A DNA stretch of 64,000 nucleotides. Origin: Streptomyces canus. GTDB lineage: Bacteria; Actinomycetota; Actinomycetes; Streptomycetales; Streptomycetaceae. The stretch is taken from assembly GCF_041435015.1 (NCBI RefSeq), contig NZ_CP107989.1:3782001-3846000 (forward strand), read 5' to 3'. Position 1 is the first letter of the stretch. Every line of letters begins with the position of its first letter. The position numbers were made by a program, and so were the translations under genes. Below the pieces are notes generated by a model, which ran no database searches, had not been told where the DNA came from, and was given only the letters and a program-made list of their open reading frames with translations. This document shows positions 27,940 to 36,918 of this stretch, piece after piece.

Positions 27940-28234
27940 CCGGCTTCATGGCCTGCCGCTGGATGTACAGCCCCGCGGCGAACACGGCCATGCCACTCAT
28001 CGCGACCGGGAAGTTGCCCATGTCAGGTCCCTGAAGCGGGCCGACGAACAGATACGTGCCGATCCCGGCCATGGCGACCAGGGTGCCGTAGCCCCACACG
28101 CGGGGCCGCAGCACCTTGGCCCGCCCGCGGCCCGGCGCGATCCACCCGGTGGTGATCGCGGCGACGGAGAGCACCGCTCCGATCGCCAGGACCAGGACCG
28201 CCAGGATCTCCAGAACGTCGTGCATACCGATCAT
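27920..28234 (-). CDS. Small membrane protein with three to four helices
   Basis: A 104-residue hydrophobic protein with helices at about residues 6-28, 46-62 and 72-90, plus basic loops (APGRGRAKVLRPR) and a basic tail (RQAMKPARKTSS). The ATG at 28234 overlaps the stop of the phosphotransferase-like gene (ATGA), which selects this start over 28225. No known motif is visible. It converges on and overlaps sdhB, so expression of the two may interfere. Confidence 0.75.
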   Translation of the reverse strand: MIGMHDVLEILAVLVLAIGAVLSVAAITTGWIAPGRGRAKVLRPRVWGYGTLVAMAGIGTYLFVGPLQGPDMGNFPVAMSGMAVFAAGLYIQRQAMKPARKTSS

Positions 28235-29202
28235 CGTCCCATGAGCTCCAGCACCCTGACCAGGTTGGATTCGGCGATCTCCCGCATCCCGTCCGGGTTC
28301 GGGAAGTCGCCCTCGATCAGGCGGAGAGGGCCGGCGACCAGGGACACGTGCAGGGCGAGGCGGTACAGGCGCATCCGGTCCTCGTCCAGGCCGGGGGCAC
28401 GCAGGACGTCGTAGTACTGCGGTCCGAAGCGGATGCGCAGGAAGATGTGCTCCCACTCGACGTCGAAGTACATGAGCCCTTCGACGTCGATGAGGGCAGG
28501 CCTGCCCTGGTCGTCCAACAGGACGTGGTCGGCGCCGAGTTCGCCGTGGACGAGGGTGTGCCGGGCGCGCGGCCGGACGGCTGCGGCGAGCCGTCGCACG
28601 GTCTCCTCGAGCTCCTCCCGTACGACGGCGATCCGTTCGTCCCGTACGGCGGCCTGCTCGATGTGGCGCAGGGCGCCCTCGGTGATGCGCCGGGCAGCCG
28701 AACCCGACGACGAGGTACCGCCGTTGTCGACGAGCCCGACCTTGCCGAAGGCCGGGCCCTGCTGTGCGTGCAGAGTCCCGAGTTCGGCGGCCAGCAGCTC
28801 CAGCGCGGCGCGACCGGCGACCGGGTCCCGCTCCAGCGCCTCCTCCAGACTGCCGCCCCGCATGTCCTCGACGACCACGGCGTCCATGGCGGTGTCGGCG
28901 TACAGGAGGCGGGGGGTGCGCACGCCGGCCGCGACCAGCCGGTCGTGGGCGGCCGTGAACACGTCGGGACCGGTGCCGGCGGAGAAGGGGTCGCGGGGGT
29001 CCGAGGGGCCGGCGTCCCAGTAGTCCTCGTCCGGCGACCAGACGTAGGCGACGACCGTCGTACCGTCGTCGAGGGCCAGCCGGTAGACGCCCTTCCTGCT
29101 GCCACCGCGGAGCCGGGTGACGCCGGTGAGGGCGCGGCCGGTCGCGGCCCGGGCGAGGGGGGCGAGGTCGTCGCGGGTGAGGTGTCTGCGGGTGGAGGTC
29201 AT
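28231..29202 (-). CDS. Aminoglycoside phosphotransferase-fold (APH) family protein
   Basis: A 323-residue kinase-fold protein. The N-lobe has a Gly-rich loop (LRGGSRKGVYRL, about residues 31-42). The catalytic-loop region reads VHGELGADHVLL (219-229) where active APH enzymes have HGDxxxxN, and the metal-binding segment is LIDVEG (D239). Catalytic Asp is thus replaced by Glu221 and the following Asn by Asp-His, so activity and substrate are uncertain. It is coupled to the small membrane protein downstream. The family includes antibiotic and small-molecule kinases. I would not call it a resistance gene. Confidence 0.8.
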   Translation of the reverse strand: MTSTRRHLTRDDLAPLARAATGRALTGVTRLRGGSRKGVYRLALDDGTTVVAYVWSPDEDYWDAGPSDPRDPFSAGTGPDVFTAAHDRLVAAGVRTPRLLYADTAMDAVVVEDMRGGSLEEALERDPVAGRAALELLAAELGTLHAQQGPAFGKVGLVDNGGTSSSGSAARRITEGALRHIEQAAVRDERIAVVREELEETVRRLAAAVRPRARHTLVHGELGADHVLLDDQGRPALIDVEGLMYFDVEWEHIFLRIRFGPQYYDVLRAPGLDEDRMRLYRLALHVSLVAGPLRLIEGDFPNPDGMREIAESNLVRVLELMGR

Positions 29203-29247
29203 CCGGCAGATCGTCGCAGTGCGGTGCGCCGGACCGCAGGTGGTTTT

Positions 29248-30342
29248 CTAGTGGACCCAGTCCTTCTCGTACGCCGTCCAGTCCGCCTCCGTGGCCGCGA
29301 AGTCGACGTACAGCGCCACGCCGAAGTTCGCGCGGTCCGCGTCCGTGCGGGAGAGCCCGAGGCGGACGCCGCGGACGGCCGCGGGGACGGTCTCGGCGAA
29401 GGACCAGTGGGCGAAGTTGTCCTCTCGGTAGAAGGGCAGGCCCATCAGCAGGTCGGTGGACTCGGGGGTGACCTCCAAGGCCAGCGAGGTCTGCTGGGCG
29501 ACATAGCCGCCGTACAGGCTCTCCAGGGGCGTGGCCGTGTCGTACGACATCACCGCGATCTGGTCGACCCGGCGCGCGACCTGACCGAAGTAGGCCTGCG
29601 ACCACCACTTGGGGTGCCCGGTGAGCGTGCCCGCGACGGAGTGCAGTGCGGGGAGCGGGTCGATCTGGTGGGCGGCGACGGAGAGCGGCACGCCGCGGGC
29701 GCGGGTGACCCGGTGGAGGGCGTCGAGGAGGTCGAGATAGTCCTCGTCGCCGGAGTGCAGGGGCTCCAGGTCGAAGTGGGCGCCGTCGAACCCGGCGTCG
29801 AGGATCCGCCGGGTGGACCGCACGACAGCGGTGCGGGTGTCCTTCTCGGTGAGGCGCAGTCCGTCCGGGCTCTCGGTGGCGAGCTTGTCGCCGAGCCAGG
29901 CCTGCACCCGGATGCCGGGGGCCGCCTGGTGCACGGCGCCGATCAGCCACCGCGCCCTCGGGTACGCCGACCCGGGCAGCGTCCCGTCGTGTTCCAGGGG
30001 CCCCGCGTGGACGTACAGGTCACGGATCCCGGTGTCCCGCAGGCGCCGGGCCAGCGCGGTGACGTCGGCGTCGGTCTTGCGGCCGTCCACCCAGGCGTGA
30101 CCGAGCCAGATCGCGTCCTTGCCCCGGGTGCGGGTGCCGTCCGCGGGGTCGCCGGCGTAGTTGAGGCGGAGGGCGACGGCAACGGTGAGGAGGGGAAGGA
30201 GGACGACGAGCGCGAGCGCGATCAGGCCCCGGCGGAGCCGGCGGCGTCGTCCGGGCTTCGGCGCCGGTGCCTCCCTCTCCGCCTCGCCGTTCCCGTCCCC
30301 GTCCCCGTCCCCGTCGACCTGTATGTCCCGCACCTCGGACAT
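29248..30342 (-). CDS. Membrane-anchored GH18-like (chitinase-fold) protein
   Basis: A 364-residue protein with an acidic Gly-Asp repeat near the N-terminus (residues 10-18), an arginine patch, one membrane anchor (about 39-60) and an extracellular TIM-barrel-like domain. Residues 186-193 read DGAHFDLE, matching the GH18 catalytic pattern DxxDxDxE except that position 4 is His189. Asp191 and the acid Glu193 are kept. VMSYDTA further on fits the GH18 Y-D subsite motif. A ribosome-binding site GGGGGAG precedes the ATG at 30342. A glycan-directed or lectin-like role is inferred. It diverges from the next gene with 81 bp between. Confidence 0.72.
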   Translation of the reverse strand: MSEVRDIQVDGDGDGDGNGEAEREAPAPKPGRRRRLRRGLIALALVVLLPLLTVAVALRLNYAGDPADGTRTRGKDAIWLGHAWVDGRKTDADVTALARRLRDTGIRDLYVHAGPLEHDGTLPGSAYPRARWLIGAVHQAAPGIRVQAWLGDKLATESPDGLRLTEKDTRTAVVRSTRRILDAGFDGAHFDLEPLHSGDEDYLDLLDALHRVTRARGVPLSVAAHQIDPLPALHSVAGTLTGHPKWWSQAYFGQVARRVDQIAVMSYDTATPLESLYGGYVAQQTSLALEVTPESTDLLMGLPFYREDNFAHWSFAETVPAAVRGVRLGLSRTDADRANFGVALYVDFAATEADWTAYEKDWVH

Positions 30343-30423
30343 CCGCTCCCCCACTCCCCTCGCGTACCCCCGCCCGTCCCACCCCGCTCGCGCCCCCGCA
30401 TTCCGGCCCATACGCTCCGAAAC

Positions 30424-31809
30424 GTGACGCCATCCTTGATACGGGGCCGACCGCGGCGGGGCCGCTCGCACATATCCGCGCGGGTGGCCCATGCCCTGCT
30501 GGGCGTGGTCGCCGGGGTCCTGTGGCTGGTGTTGCCGTGGATGACGATCAACGACGACGCTCCGGTTGCAGGCGCGCGCACGAGCGCCGCCGCCCCGGCG
30601 GAGGACGAGTCCACCGGCGCCACCGACCTCGTCCTGCCGGTCGCCGCGCTCGCCGTGGTGCTCGCCCTCGCCGCCTACGGCTCCGTCCGCCGGATACGCC
30701 GCACCCGCAGCCGTACGACCCCGGCGGCCGCCGGCACGACCCACGTCGGGGCGTATCCCTCCCCCGGGACCCAGCCCCCGCTCGCCGACCTCGACGACCG
30801 CTCCCGAGACGCGCTGGTCGACGCCGACAACCACCTGCGCGCCTTCCGGGAGGAACTCCCCTTCGCCGAGGCCGTCTCCGGCCCCGATGCGGTGTCCCCC
30901 TTCGCGACGGCGGCCGAGGCGGCGGAGGCCGAACTGTCGGCCGCGTGCGCGATACGGGCGCGGTACGAGGAAGGCGTACCCGAGGAGGCAGCCGCCCTCG
31001 CCGGAGTCGTGGGCCGCTGCGAGGAGGCGGAGCGGCGGCTGACCGTCGCCGGGGAGAGCCTGCGCACCCTTCGGGCGCTGGACCGTGACCCCACCACGGC
31101 CCTGGCGTCGGCCGAGGCCCGCTTCCGAGAGCTGACCGCCCGCACGGCCGGGGCTGAGGCGACGCCCTTGGGTGACTCCGTCACCGGGTACGTCGAGCTG
31201 GCCAAGGACAGCCTGGTCACCGCCACCGTGCACCTCAATCAGACCCACCAGGCCTCTGCCTCCGGCCGGCCGGACGAAGCGGCCCCTCACCTCCGCGCGG
31301 CGGAGACCGCGATCTCCCGGGCGGACGTGCTGGTGACGGCCGTGGCCCGGCTGCGCTCGGCGCGCACCGAGGCCGCCCGGCTGATCCCGCCCGCGCTCAC
31401 GGGCGCGGAGGCGGAACTGGCCCCTTTCCGCGACAGCACCGCGTACGAGGGCGAGACCTACGCCCGGCTCCTGCACGCCGACGCGGTCCTGGCCGCCGTA
31501 CGCCAGGAGACGACGTCCGGACAGCCGTACGACCCGTTCGGCGTCCTGCGTCGGATCGTGCAGGCGACCGCGCCCCTGGCGACCGGCCGGTCCGGGGTGC
31601 TCGCGGTGGCGGCGCTGCTGGTCGCCCGGGAGTCGGTGGCCGCGGCGGACGGCTACGTCACCGTCCACCGCGAGGCCGTCGGTGCCGCGCCCCGCGTGCT
31701 CCTGTCGCAGGCTCGGCTCACCGACGATCTCCCGCGGGCGGACGCCCTGGCCCGCGAGGCACGTGACCTCGCCGAACAGGACGTACGCCTGCGCGGGTAC
31801 CCCGCCTAG
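30424..31809 (+). CDS. Membrane protein with long helical cytoplasmic domain (TPM-protein-like C-terminus)
   Basis: A 461-residue protein from a GTG start at 30424 (no strong ribosome-binding site). Two hydrophobic segments lie at about residues 20-38 and 61-78, followed by an Arg-rich stretch and about 360 residues of Ala/Glu/Arg-rich helix that resembles the helical C-terminal region of Streptomyces TPM-domain proteins. The TPM domain itself is absent. No catalytic residues are visible. The upstream open frame back to 28348 is antisense to other genes and not part of it. Its stop lies 15 bp from the convergent phosphatase gene. Confidence 0.68.
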   Translation: MTPSLIRGRPRRGRSHISARVAHALLGVVAGVLWLVLPWMTINDDAPVAGARTSAAAPAEDESTGATDLVLPVAALAVVLALAAYGSVRRIRRTRSRTTPAAAGTTHVGAYPSPGTQPPLADLDDRSRDALVDADNHLRAFREELPFAEAVSGPDAVSPFATAAEAAEAELSAACAIRARYEEGVPEEAAALAGVVGRCEEAERRLTVAGESLRTLRALDRDPTTALASAEARFRELTARTAGAEATPLGDSVTGYVELAKDSLVTATVHLNQTHQASASGRPDEAAPHLRAAETAISRADVLVTAVARLRSARTEAARLIPPALTGAEAELAPFRDSTAYEGETYARLLHADAVLAAVRQETTSGQPYDPFGVLRRIVQATAPLATGRSGVLAVAALLVARESVAAADGYVTVHREAVGAAPRVLLSQARLTDDLPRADALAREARDLAEQDVRLRGYPA

Positions 31810-31824
31810 AAACAGGCTCCGGAC

Positions 31825-34452
31825 TCAGAACAGGCTGAGCAACGCCTCCGCCGGGTCCACCATGCCGTTCTGCCCGTCGGGCAACGGCAGTTCGAACCAC
31901 ACCGTCTTGCCGCGCGGTGTGCGGCGGGAGCCCCAGGCCGCGCTGAGGAGGCCGACCAGTTGCAGGCCCCGGCCGCCCTCGTCGGTGTCGCGGGCGCGGC
32001 GGCGGCGCGGCTGGACGAGTCCGGAGTCCCAGACCTCGCAGACCAGGGTGCGGTCCAGCAGGAGCCGTAGCCGGATGTCACCCTCGCCGTACCGCAGGGC
32101 GTTGGTGACGAGCTCGCTGACCAGGAGTTCCGTGGTGTCGACCAGGGGTTCCAGGTCCCAGCTCAGCAGTTGGCCGCGTGCGTACTCCCGGGCCCGGCCC
32201 ACACTGCGGGGTTCGCGCGGCAGGGTCCAGTCGCCGACCGAGTCGGCGGGCAGGCCCTGGACACGTGCCATCAGCAGCGCGATGTCGTCCTCGCCGTGGT
32301 GGGTGTCGAGGGTGTTGAGGACGTGGTCGCAGACGTCCTCCAGGGGGGCGGAGGGGTCGGTGAGCGCTCCTACGAAGGCCTGGAGGCCTTCGTCCAGGGG
32401 GTGATCGCGGCTTTCGACCAGTCCATCCGTGTAGAGCGCGAGCAGGGCGCCTTCGGGTAGTTCGACCTCGACCTCCTCGAAGGGCTCGCCACCGACGCCG
32501 AGCGGCATGCCGGGCGGCACGTCGAGCATCAGCGCGTCCTCGCCGGGTTCCACCAGGACGGGCGGGAGGTGCCCCGCGTTGGCGAAGGTGCAGCGGCGGG
32601 TCACCGAGTCGTAGACGGCGTAGACGCAGGTCGCCAGGTACACCTCGGACAGGTCCGCCTCACGGGGGCGGCGGGCCTGTCGGGTGGCCTGCTGGACACC
32701 GCCGGGTGCGCCGAGACCGCGGGCGATCTCGTCCAACGCGCTGAGCACCTCGGCCGGTTCGAGGTCCAGGAGGGCCAGGGTGCGCACGGCGGACCGCAGT
32801 TCGCCCATCGCCACTGCCGCCCGCAGACCACGGCCCATCACGTCTCCGACCACCAACGCCGTGCGGTGTCCCGGCAGTTCGATGACGTCGAACCAGTCAC
32901 CGCCGACCTCGCTGGGCCGGTCCGCGGAGGAGTTGCCGGGCAGGTAGCGGCAGGCGATGTCCAGGCCGGAGGCGACCGGGTCGCCGGGGGGCAGCAGGGA
33001 CCGCTGCAGTATCAGGGCCCTCTCGTGCTCCCGCCGGTACAGGCGCGCGTTGTCGATACAGACCGCCGCCCGCGCCGCCAGCTCCACCGCGAGATCCCGG
33101 TCCCGGTCCCCGAACGGCTCGCTGCCCTTGGTCCGGGCGAACTGCGCGAGGCCTACGACGGTGTCGTGGGCGACCATCGGCACGGCGAGCGTGGACTGCA
33201 CGAGGCTGCCCTCCTCGGCCGGGATGTACTGCGGGCGCGCGGTGCGCAGGGCGTCCGCGCAGGGCGAGTTGAAGGGGTAGTGGTGGACGGCGCCGACCGA
33301 GACGGGGTCGCCGGAGCCGATGAAGGGGGCGTCGGAGACCGCGCTGGCGAAGGCGACCCGGCGGAGTTCCGCGCTGCCGTCGGCGAGGCCCGGCGGGGTC
33401 TCGTCGCCGGCGAGGAGACCCTGGTAGAGGTCGACGGTGGCCAGGTCGCAGAAGCCGGGGACGACGACGTCGAGGAGTTCGCGGGCCGTGGTCTCCAGGT
33501 CGAGGGAGTTGCCTATGCGGGCGCCGGCCTCGTTCAGCAGGGCCAGATTGCGCCGGGCCGCGGCCGCTTCGCGGGCGGCGGCGCGGCGGGCGGTGATGTC
33601 GGTTCCCAGCCAGGCGATGCCGATGGGCCGGCCCGACCCGCTGCGCACCCGGTACAGGTTGATGGACCAGTGGCGGCGCTCGTCGGACCCCGGCAGGAAA
33701 CCCGTGACGTGCATGTCGGTGATGGAGTCGCCGGTCTCCAGGACCCGGCGCAGGGTCGCGGTGACCCGCTCGGCCTCGGGGCGCGGCAGATAGTCGTGGA
33801 CGCCCTTGCCCCGGTGATCGTCCGGGCTGCCGCCGAAGAGGGAGGCGAAACGGTAGTTGACGCGGCGAACCCGCAGGTCGGGGTCGATCAGGATGAATCC
33901 GAAGGGAGATTGACCGAAAATCGCCTGCGAGGCGGCGAGGTCGGTCTCGATGCTGCGCAGCGTGCGTACGTCGACGACGATGCAGACGGCGGCCTTCTCG
34001 CCCTCCTCGGTCCGCGTCGGCATCACATAGACCTCGGCGAGGCCCTCCCGGCCGCACTCGCCGTCGGCCGCCGACGGGGGCACCCGGAAGGGCACCACGC
34101 CGGTCCACTCGCGGCCGTCCAGGATCTCCGCCATCTTGCGCTGGCCCTGCGCGCGCAGGTCCGCGTCGATGAAGGCCTCGATGGGGTCCATGCCGACGGC
34201 GTGCTCGGCGGGGATGCCGAAGAGCTGCTCGGCGCGCAGACTCCACTGCTCGACCAGACCGTCGGGGCCTATGGAGAAGGACGCGACCTTGATGTAGTCG
34301 TAGATCGAGCCGGGCGGGCTGCTCTGCCACATGGCGTCACCGGACGGCGGCTCGCCGGGACGGACATGCGCCACGGCATCATCCGCGGCCTCCGTCCTCG
34401 CGCCGTCCAACGGGTCCTTCGACTCCGTGGCCTTCGCTGGTATCTCGCTCAC
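31825..34452 (-). CDS. PAS-PAS-GAF-PP2C(SpoIIE)-HATPase regulatory phosphatase
   Basis: An 875-residue sensor of the partner-switching type. By eye the domains are PAS about 50-165, PAS about 175-295, GAF about 310-480, PP2C/SpoIIE phosphatase about 500-735 (EVGGDWFDV, GDVMGRG, TDGLVES, DDIALL) and RsbW-like HATPase about 750-860 (SELVTNALRYG and DEGGRGLQLV). It probably dephosphorylates an anti-anti-sigma factor, while the HATPase can phosphorylate one or bind a sigma factor. The GTG at 34452 follows GGAGGGG; the frame upstream to 34647 has no comparable site. A free HATPase gene lies 272 bp upstream on the same strand. Confidence 0.88.
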   Translation of the reverse strand: MSEIPAKATESKDPLDGARTEAADDAVAHVRPGEPPSGDAMWQSSPPGSIYDYIKVASFSIGPDGLVEQWSLRAEQLFGIPAEHAVGMDPIEAFIDADLRAQGQRKMAEILDGREWTGVVPFRVPPSAADGECGREGLAEVYVMPTRTEEGEKAAVCIVVDVRTLRSIETDLAASQAIFGQSPFGFILIDPDLRVRRVNYRFASLFGGSPDDHRGKGVHDYLPRPEAERVTATLRRVLETGDSITDMHVTGFLPGSDERRHWSINLYRVRSGSGRPIGIAWLGTDITARRAAAREAAAARRNLALLNEAGARIGNSLDLETTARELLDVVVPGFCDLATVDLYQGLLAGDETPPGLADGSAELRRVAFASAVSDAPFIGSGDPVSVGAVHHYPFNSPCADALRTARPQYIPAEEGSLVQSTLAVPMVAHDTVVGLAQFARTKGSEPFGDRDRDLAVELAARAAVCIDNARLYRREHERALILQRSLLPPGDPVASGLDIACRYLPGNSSADRPSEVGGDWFDVIELPGHRTALVVGDVMGRGLRAAVAMGELRSAVRTLALLDLEPAEVLSALDEIARGLGAPGGVQQATRQARRPREADLSEVYLATCVYAVYDSVTRRCTFANAGHLPPVLVEPGEDALMLDVPPGMPLGVGGEPFEEVEVELPEGALLALYTDGLVESRDHPLDEGLQAFVGALTDPSAPLEDVCDHVLNTLDTHHGEDDIALLMARVQGLPADSVGDWTLPREPRSVGRAREYARGQLLSWDLEPLVDTTELLVSELVTNALRYGEGDIRLRLLLDRTLVCEVWDSGLVQPRRRRARDTDEGGRGLQLVGLLSAAWGSRRTPRGKTVWFELPLPDGQNGMVDPAEALLSLF

Positions 34453-34724
34453 GCGAACCGTCCCCTCCAGCTCACCGCGTCCGGTACCGGTCACCGGGGG
34501 CGGCTGCCCGCAGTATCCAGCACTACGGCGCCGCACAACACGGTGTTCACGATCACAGCACGATCCCGACGGTTTTCGGTCCGGGCTGCGACAACACTTC
34601 CAGTCTTCTAACCAGCGGACACTGCGTCGAATCACGTCTGTCGACAACCGCCACCGGCCTGAACCAGTCGATGGACAGGGGTAGGGGTGCCGTACAGGCG
34701 TTCTTCACCGCGATCAGGTCCTGT

Positions 34725-35132
34725 TCATCCCTGCACCGCGAGCTCGAACCAGACCGTCTTGCCCGTCGCACCGGGTCGGGTGCCCCAGCGGTGGGCCGCA
34801 TGGGCGACCAGTTGCAGACCGCGGCCGCTCTCGTCGTCGAGGGCGGCTACGCGTTCGCGGGGCGGGTCGGGCAGGGGATCGGAGACCTCGACCAGGAGGA
34901 CGCCGTCGACGACGCCGGGGCGGACCAGGCGGACGCCGATGGGGCCGGTGGCGTGCCGGAGGGCGTTGGTCACCAGCTCACTGACCAGGAGGGCGGCGAT
35001 GTCGGCGAGGCCGTCGAGATTCCAGGCGGCCAGCCGGTTCCGGACGGCCGTCCGGGCAGCGCGTACGGCGCCCGGGTCCGCCGGGAACGTCCACGCGGCG
35101 TAGTCGCCTTCGGTGTCGATCACGCCGATCAC
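34725..35132 (-). CDS. RsbW-type HATPase (anti-sigma factor kinase-like)
   Basis: A 135-residue single-domain GHKL ATPase. The N box is LLVSELVTNALRHA (Asn in the ATP site), the G1 region is DPLPDPP and the G2 segment DESGRGLQLV. This is the RsbW/SpoIIAB-like family very abundant in Streptomyces, acting as a serine kinase on STAS-domain partners and often on sigma factors. It lies on the same strand upstream of a PAS/PP2C/HATPase phosphatase, so both could share targets. The start at 35132 has a weak ribosome-binding site; GTG four codons later is possible. Confidence 0.85.
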   Translation of the reverse strand: MIGVIDTEGDYAAWTFPADPGAVRAARTAVRNRLAAWNLDGLADIAALLVSELVTNALRHATGPIGVRLVRPGVVDGVLLVEVSDPLPDPPRERVAALDDESGRGLQLVAHAAHRWGTRPGATGKTVWFELAVQG

Positions 35133-35179
35133 ATCCCGGGCCAGCCCATGTCCACTTTCGTGGGGTTAAGGGGCACATA

Positions 35180-35191
35180 CCCGATATCGGG
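35180..35191. promoter_or_regulatory. 12-bp perfect palindrome upstream of the HATPase gene
   Basis: CCCGATATCGGG lies 48 bp upstream of the HATPase start, in the gap between it and the Nudix gene. It is a perfect dyad and a candidate operator; no regulator is identified. Confidence 0.35.
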
Positions 35192-35228
35192 GCCGCGGTA
35201 CCGTGCCGAACGGCTTAACACGGGGCGC

Positions 35229-35636
35229 CTAAGAGCTCGAGCCCCTGAGTGTCTCCAGGGAACGAACAGCCTCTACGTCCTGATCGAGCCAGTTCACGTC
35301 CCAGATCTCGTCCGGGGCGAGCCAGCGCAGTTCGTCGTGATCCTGCAAGGGCTTGGGCTCCGGGGAAGCCGGGAAGAGTTGGGCCGTCCAGGCGTGGAGG
35401 ACGTAGGGGGACTTGAGGGGCCACTCGCCGGGGATGCGCACCCCGACCTCCACCTCTACGCCCAGCTCCTCCCGGAGCTCGCGCACGAGGGCCGCCTCGG
35501 ACGACTCCCCCTCCTCCACCTTGCCTCCGGGAAGCTCCCAACGGCCGGCCAAAGCAGGAGGCGCGCTGCGGCGGGCTGCGAGGAGACGGTCACCGTCGTA
35601 CAGGGCGGCCGCCACCACCACGATCCGTTCCGTCAT
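35229..35636 (-). CDS. MutT-like Nudix hydrolase
   Basis: A 135-residue Nudix protein with a complete Nudix box at residues 38-60 (GKVEEGESSEAALVRELREE then LGV), fitting Gx5Ex7REUxEExGU. The N-terminal part MTERIVVVAAAL and RWELPGGKVEEGE are typical of MutT/8-oxo-dGTP or CTP pyrophosphohydrolases that sanitise the nucleotide pool. The exact substrate cannot be told. It is followed by the HATPase gene 96 bp away on the same strand. Confidence 0.88.
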   Translation of the reverse strand: MTERIVVVAAALYDGDRLLAARRSAPPALAGRWELPGGKVEEGESSEAALVRELREELGVEVEVGVRIPGEWPLKSPYVLHAWTAQLFPASPEPKPLQDHDELRWLAPDEIWDVNWLDQDVEAVRSLETLRGSSS

Positions 35637-35660
35637 GCGCCGGAGCCTACGGGAGGCTCC

Positions 35661-35852
35661 TCAGTCGGCCGAACTCGCGCCGTTCTGGCTGATGCGCTCG
35701 ACCCAGTAGAGCTGCTTGTGACCGCGACCGTCGAGACTGTCGGCAATCTTCTGGGCCTCGGCCCGGGTCGCGTACCTGCCCACGCGGTAGCGATTGCCGT
35801 TGTCGTCCTGTCGTATGACGAGCCATGGAAGCGTGATCGTGCCGTCGTTCAT
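35661..35852 (-). CDS. Small SPOR-like hypothetical protein
   Basis: A 63-residue protein with the sequence pattern WLVIRQDDNGNRYRVGRY, followed by an ATRAEAQKIADSL helix and QLYWVERIS, a beta-alpha-beta shape like a minimal SPOR-type or dsRBD-like fold. It resembles a short conserved Streptomyces protein of unknown role. It lies 24 bp upstream of the Nudix gene on the same strand and may be cotranscribed. The 313-bp gap upstream (35853-36165) has no gene. Confidence 0.75.
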   Translation of the reverse strand: MNDGTITLPWLVIRQDDNGNRYRVGRYATRAEAQKIADSLDGRGHKQLYWVERISQNGASSAD

Positions 35853-36129
35853 TGCGCCCCACCGCCCCTTCCCGACCTGCGTCGAGCCCCACCCGATAAG
35901 GAAACCGCACTCCGCATATGCCCGAGCCTACGCCCAACCTTTACGCAGCGAACACGCGTTTTCACAAAGAGGTACGCAACCAGCCAGGACGGACTCCTCC
36001 GGCAGGGGCGCGCAGCCGTGAACGCGCCCCCGGTGGGCGGTGATGCCTCGCGTCAGGGGCGCCTCTGGAATCGCTGTGTCGACCTGCGAGAACGGCCGAA
36101 TTCGAACGGCGTTCGCCTGCGGGTCCGTT

Positions 36130-36157
36130 GCGCGCTCGCCCGGGGCAACTTCCCCGG
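36130..36157 (-). terminator. Hairpin downstream of the GntR gene
   Basis: An imperfect GC-rich inverted repeat (CGCGCTCGCCCGGGG against CCCCGGGGCGCGCG, loop CAACTT) lies just after the stop of the GntR-family gene in the otherwise empty 35853-36165 gap. It is a probable terminator. I saw nothing else in that gap. Confidence 0.5.
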
Positions 36158-36165
36158 GGCGCGCG

Positions 36166-36918
36166 CTACTTCACCGGGAGGTGGTACGCGACCTGGTAGC
36201 GGTCGGCCGGAATGACCACGTCGGCCGTCTCCACCGGGCGGCCCGAGGCGTAGTAGGTGCGGTGGACCACGAGGACGACATGGCCGGGGACACCGCCCAG
36301 GGCGAGCAGTTCCTCGGCCAGGCCGGGACGGGCGCCCACCTCCTCGGTGACGTTGTCCACGACGACGTCGATGGCGGCCATGCGCTCGACCACGCCCATG
36401 CCGCCGAGGGGGCCCTCCTCGGGGAGCATCACGGGAGTGCGGCCGGTGACCGCGAGCGGCTCCCAGGAGGTGGAGAGCATCATCGGCTCACCGGCCTCCC
36501 GGAAGACGTACGTCGTACACATCACGCGGTCGCCGGGCCGGATGTCGAGCCGCTCGGCGATGGCGACCGACGCCTCGGTCTGCGTGCTGCTGGACTCCCA
36601 GGTGCCGCGCCCCTCCCCGTCGGCCTGCTCCTGCCGGAAGGGCGTGGCGCCGGAGGCCGGGCGGTAGCCGGAGCGGGCGATACGGCGGGGCACGGGCTGC
36701 TCCCGGACGTACGTCCCGGAGCCGGAGCGGCCCTCGACCAGGCCCTCGGCCATCAGCACCTTGCGGGCCTCCAGCGCGACGGTGTCCGAGACGCCGTACT
36801 CCTCGCGGATCCTGGCCTGGGACGGCAGGCGGGTGTGCGGTGGCAGCGAACCGTCGACGATCTTCTGGCGGAGATCACCCGCGACGCGCAGGTACGCCGG
36901 CTGCTCACCGAATGTCAC
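36166..36918 (-). CDS. GntR-family transcriptional regulator (HutC/UTRA type)
   Basis: A 250-residue regulator. The winged helix is at residues 5-72 (LRQKIVDGSLPPHTRLPSQA, EYGVSDTVALEARKVLMAEG and GRSGSGTYV). A linker follows, then a UTRA ligand domain (about 95-245: YVFREAGEPMMLSTSWEPLAV and DRYQVAYHLPVK). UTRA regulators bind sugars, amino acids or other small molecules, usually as repressors. No obvious target operon adjoins; neighbours are unrelated. The upstream gap (36919-37065) may contain its own operator. Confidence 0.88.
   Translation of the reverse strand: MTFGEQPAYLRVAGDLRQKIVDGSLPPHTRLPSQARIREEYGVSDTVALEARKVLMAEGLVEGRSGSGTYVREQPVPRRIARSGYRPASGATPFRQEQADGEGRGTWESSSTQTEASVAIAERLDIRPGDRVMCTTYVFREAGEPMMLSTSWEPLAVTGRTPVMLPEEGPLGGMGVVERMAAIDVVVDNVTEEVGARPGLAEELLALGGVPGHVVLVVHRTYYASGRPVETADVVIPADRYQVAYHLPVK

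Noticed and set aside
28231..29202. Antibiotic-resistance aminoglycoside kinase
   Set aside because: The catalytic loop deviates from active APH enzymes and there is no resistance context.
28348..30423. Long plus-strand open frame upstream of the 30424 gene
   Set aside because: It is antisense to the APH-fold and GH18-like genes, which have clear motifs; the open frame reflects high GC at third positions.
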